From positions 1,732,501 to 1,796,500 of the forward strand of contig CP063167.1 in assembly GCA_016806145.1 (NCBI GenBank): DNA of 64,000 nucleotides, read 5' to 3'. Positions 61,623 through 64,000 of the stretch are shown in pieces. Source of the DNA: Variovorax paradoxus. GTDB taxonomy: Bacteria; Pseudomonadota; Gammaproteobacteria; Burkholderiales; Burkholderiaceae_C. Below the pieces are notes generated by a model. The model did not search any database. It was not told where the DNA came from and saw only the letters and a program-made list of their open reading frames with translations. Every line of letters begins with the position of its first letter. The first letter of the stretch is position 1. Position numbers and translations under genes: made by a program.

Positions 61623-63860
61623 TCAGAAGGGCGCCGGTGCCGACGTCATGTCGGTCAGCTTGTTGGTCTGCAGATCGATCACGAAATGCTGCGTCGGCGC
61701 ACCGCGGGCGAGCTTCAGCAGGATCTGCATCAGCGGCTTGAAGCGCGCCTGGAACACCGCGTGGGCCGGGTTGTCGTTCATCACCTGCTGGCTGCCGTTG
61801 AGCGCCAGCGCGGTGTTGGTGCCTTCGAGCGCCTGGGCGATCAGCTTGTACTGGCGCGCGCGGTCGGCCGGGATGTCGGTGAACGCGAGGTCGCCGGCAT
61901 TGGCCAGGCGCACGAAGTCGCCCGCCAGGTCGATCGCCTTCCACTGGTTGAAGTCCTCCAGCCGCATGCCGTTGGCACCCGCGAGCGCGCGCGCCTTGGC
62001 TTCCGCATCCGCGTAGTCCTTGGCATAGGCCGCCTGCTGCGCGCTGCCGTCGCCGCCGGCGTCGCCCAGGCACGAGAAGAAGGCGCTGCTCAGCAGGCCG
62101 CGGTTGCCGGTGTTGCCCAGTTGCTTGAGCGTGACCTTGGTCTGCAGCTGCGACAGCACCAGCAGGTCGGAGCCGTAGATCGGGCTCTTCACCAGCTCGC
62201 GCATCTCGCAGCGCCAGTCGTCGTTGAGCAGCCGCAGGCGCACCAGTTCCGACATGTAGCGCGTGCTGAACTCGCCGTAGCTCTTCGCGTCGAGCACCGT
62301 CTTGTCCCACAGCACGCCGTTGCTGCCGCCCGGCAGCCGGCCCGGGAAGTCGGTGAAGAAGCGGTGTTCCTCGCGGTAGAGGTCGAACAGCTCGTCGAAG
62401 CGCGCCACGTTGTCCAGGCGCACGGTCTGCACGTCGATGTGCGTCGCGTCCTTGAAGGTCAGGAGCTTGTAGGCCGGCACGTAGGCCGCCATCGACGGCG
62501 CCTGGATGTTCACCAGGCCATGGCCGTCGTCGTAGTTGCGCACGGCGGTGTCGTTGAAGTGCATGTGGCCGCCCACGTGCACCTGCAGGCCGGTGTCGGC
62601 CAGTGCCTTGGTCACGTCCTCGGCGGGACGGCGCACCATCTGCATCTTGCCCGCGCCGAGCAGCGCGATGATGTCGTCGGAGGCGCCGTTGAAGAACTCG
62701 CTCATCGGGAAATGGCTGAAGGCCACGACCTGCTTGCCCTGCTTCTTGCCGCGTGCCACCACGTCCTTGAGCCACGCGATCACGTGCGGCTTGTGCGTCA
62801 ACATCTTGTTGTAGCCGGCGTCGCCCGAGCCGTTGAAGTCGTTGGGGCCGGTGCCGGTGGGCACGTAGACGTTGGCATCGATGCCCACGAGCCACAGGCC
62901 TTCGACCGGCTCGACCAGGTAGCTGGTGTCGGGCACGTCATGGCAGAAGGTGTAGCCGTCCTTCTTGTAGGTGCCGCCCGCGCCCTGCGCGCAGATCTCG
63001 AAGCTGCGCTTGCTCCAGGCCGCCTGTTCCTTCGCCTTCGCGAAGTCGTAGTTCTGGTAGCTGTAGCTGCTGTAGGGCGTCTCGAAATAGCGGTAGCCGG
63101 CCTTGGGCATCAGGCCGTGCTGGTCGAGCGCCTCGGTGATGCCCGCGTAGCCCTGTTCCTTGACTTCCTCGGTGCAGTAGCTGCCGTTGACCTTGGCCCA
63201 TTCGCCGCTGTAGTTGGACGCCGCGCAGTCGCCGTTGCCACCGCGGCTGTAGATCGGTTGGGGTGCGCCGACGCGGTTGGTCGCGGGGTCGATGCCCAGG
63301 TAGTCGGCCTTGCCGCCCGCGCGCTCGCGCGGCTTGTTCGGGTCGTGGTTGCCCGGGGCCGCGAAGAACTGGATGCCATGCTTGTTCGCATAGTCGTCCA
63401 GCACCTTCTTCAGGCCACGCATGTGCACCGGTTGTCCGTCGTCCGAGAAGTCGCCGGGCAGCGCGATCAGCTTCACGCCGCGCGCCACCGCGTCGTCGAG
63501 CGCGGTGATGAAGGCGAAGTAGTTCTCGTTGAACAGGCGCGTCGAGGTCATCTGCGCATGCATCAGCCGGATCGTCGCGTTGCGGCCCGACTTCTGGTTG
63601 AACACGCCGGGGAACGAACCGTCCTTGAAGTTGGCGTAGACGTCGTGGAAGTGGATGTCGGGCATGAACGCGACCTGCACCGGCGGCGCGGACTCGGCCG
63701 GCGGGGGCGTGGTCTGGCCGGGGTTGGAGCCCGCGGGCGGCAGCGGGAAGAAGCCGGCGTTCTGGTTGTCGCTGCCGCCGCAGGCGGACAGCAGCAGCAC
63801 GGCCGCGGCGACGGCGATCGTCGAGGTCGCGCGCGCAGTGCGAGGAAGGGAAAAAATCAT
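61623..63860 (-). CDS. Calcineurin-like metallophosphoesterase lipoprotein
   Basis: 745 residues. The signal peptide ends in lipobox LLLSAC (Cys27), then a Pro-rich linker. Metal-site motifs: Asp/His in FMPDIHFHDV, Asp in ALPGDFSDDG, GNHD in FAAPGNHDPN, His in VVAFSHFPM, and GGHMHF. Large insertions carry Cys pairs (GDCAASN, GSYCTEE, EICAQG, YTFCHD). Periplasmic or surface phosphoesterase of unknown substrate. It forms a two-gene operon with the phytase-like gene. Confidence 0.92.
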   Translation of the reverse strand: MIFSLPRTARATSTIAVAAAVLLLSACGGSDNQNAGFFPLPPAGSNPGQTTPPPAESAPPVQVAFMPDIHFHDVYANFKDGSFPGVFNQKSGRNATIRLMHAQMTSTRLFNENYFAFITALDDAVARGVKLIALPGDFSDDGQPVHMRGLKKVLDDYANKHGIQFFAAPGNHDPNKPRERAGGKADYLGIDPATNRVGAPQPIYSRGGNGDCAASNYSGEWAKVNGSYCTEEVKEQGYAGITEALDQHGLMPKAGYRYFETPYSSYSYQNYDFAKAKEQAAWSKRSFEICAQGAGGTYKKDGYTFCHDVPDTSYLVEPVEGLWLVGIDANVYVPTGTGPNDFNGSGDAGYNKMLTHKPHVIAWLKDVVARGKKQGKQVVAFSHFPMSEFFNGASDDIIALLGAGKMQMVRRPAEDVTKALADTGLQVHVGGHMHFNDTAVRNYDDGHGLVNIQAPSMAAYVPAYKLLTFKDATHIDVQTVRLDNVARFDELFDLYREEHRFFTDFPGRLPGGSNGVLWDKTVLDAKSYGEFSTRYMSELVRLRLLNDDWRCEMRELVKSPIYGSDLLVLSQLQTKVTLKQLGNTGNRGLLSSAFFSCLGDAGGDGSAQQAAYAKDYADAEAKARALAGANGMRLEDFNQWKAIDLAGDFVRLANAGDLAFTDIPADRARQYKLIAQALEGTNTALALNGSQQVMNDNPAHAVFQARFKPLMQILLKLARGAPTQHFVIDLQTNKLTDMTSAPAPF

Positions 63861-63890
63861 GAAAAGAGATCCGCGAAAAAGGTGACGAAA

Positions 63891-63923
63891 CGCCCGCCGC
63901 CCCTGCGAAGGGGCCGGCGGGCG
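63891..63923 (-). terminator. Very stable GC-rich hairpin upstream of the metallophosphoesterase gene
   Basis: 14- and 15-base arms (63891-63904 and 63909-63923), one bulged base, 4-base loop. On the minus strand it is followed by TTTCGTCACC and then TTTTTC. It could be the terminator of a gene beyond the window or a leader hairpin of the phosphoesterase transcript. Confidence 0.45.
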
Positions 63924-64000
63924 CGCGGCGGATCATGCGGGGGTCGTATGACCTCCCGGTGGCAGATGCACGACATAGGACGACTGACCGCACACTGACG

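Overview
The window looks like a chromosomal stretch of a high-GC betaproteobacterium of the order Burkholderiales, most likely family Comamonadaceae (Variovorax-like). The basis is the very GC-rich third codon positions, the many branched-chain-type (Liv) ABC cassettes, the Tct/Bug-type carboxylate transport genes, and the DUF3649-PepSY-DUF3325 iron gene set. The genus is inferred from gene content only. I see no rRNA, tRNA, CRISPR array, transposase or phage gene. No gene-free stretch exceeds 300 bases; the longest is the 283-base gap between the divergent transporter and sensor kinase at 3049-3331.

Layout. (1) 1-5161: the start of a monomeric isocitrate dehydrogenase, then a two-component system whose regulator and kinase flank a divergent OFA-type carboxylate transporter. 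(2) 5143-10308, minus strand: a coupled operon P450, class III CoA-transferase, zinc-less alcohol dehydrogenase-like reductase and FAD flavoprotein. A branched-chain-type binding protein (10510) is divergent from it. (3) 11838-17973: a second LuxR regulator with a hybrid kinase, a large Ig/ZU5 lipoprotein and a small secreted protein. (4) 18062-20730: a MarR regulator with a striking palindromic operator and tctBA without tctC. (5) 20750-39261: a thioesterase divergent from an 18 kb, tightly coupled operon. The operon holds a binding protein and LivHMGF, a split transketolase, a GldA-like dehydrogenase, SDRs, an acyl-CoA synthetase, a quinone oxidoreductase, two acyl-CoA dehydrogenases, an enoyl-CoA hydratase, a Bug-type binding protein, a NIPSNAP protein and an IclR regulator. 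(6) 39269-44140, minus strand: SDR, SDR, an old-yellow-enzyme/dienoyl-CoA-reductase-like protein and an epoxide hydrolase. These are divergent from (7) 44308-52938: LivGFHM, a [2Fe-2S] ferredoxin, a VOC protein, DUF3237, three SDRs and a second P450. (8) 52955-55080: two toxin-antitoxin modules around a small membrane protein. (9) 55148-57603: a likely Fur-controlled iron operon. (10) 57524-63860: an HTH regulator divergent from a DHA2 exporter, then two lipoproteins, a phytase-like esterase and a metallophosphoesterase.

How it fits together. Regions 2, 5, 6 and 7 read as catabolic clusters for one or more unidentified hydrophobic or alicyclic/aromatic carboxylates. They combine oxygenation (two P450s sharing one visible ferredoxin), epoxide opening, alcohol oxidation by eight SDRs and a GldA-like enzyme, thiamine-diphosphate C-C chemistry, CoA activation, and beta-oxidation-like steps. 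No thiolase, ferredoxin reductase or aldehyde dehydrogenase is visible. The binding protein at 10510 lacks permeases and the Liv cassette at 44308 lacks a binding protein; both loci carry the same short palindromic repeat family. The main candidate for an undescribed system is the 21331-39261 operon, with its split transketolase embedded among acyl-CoA enzymes.
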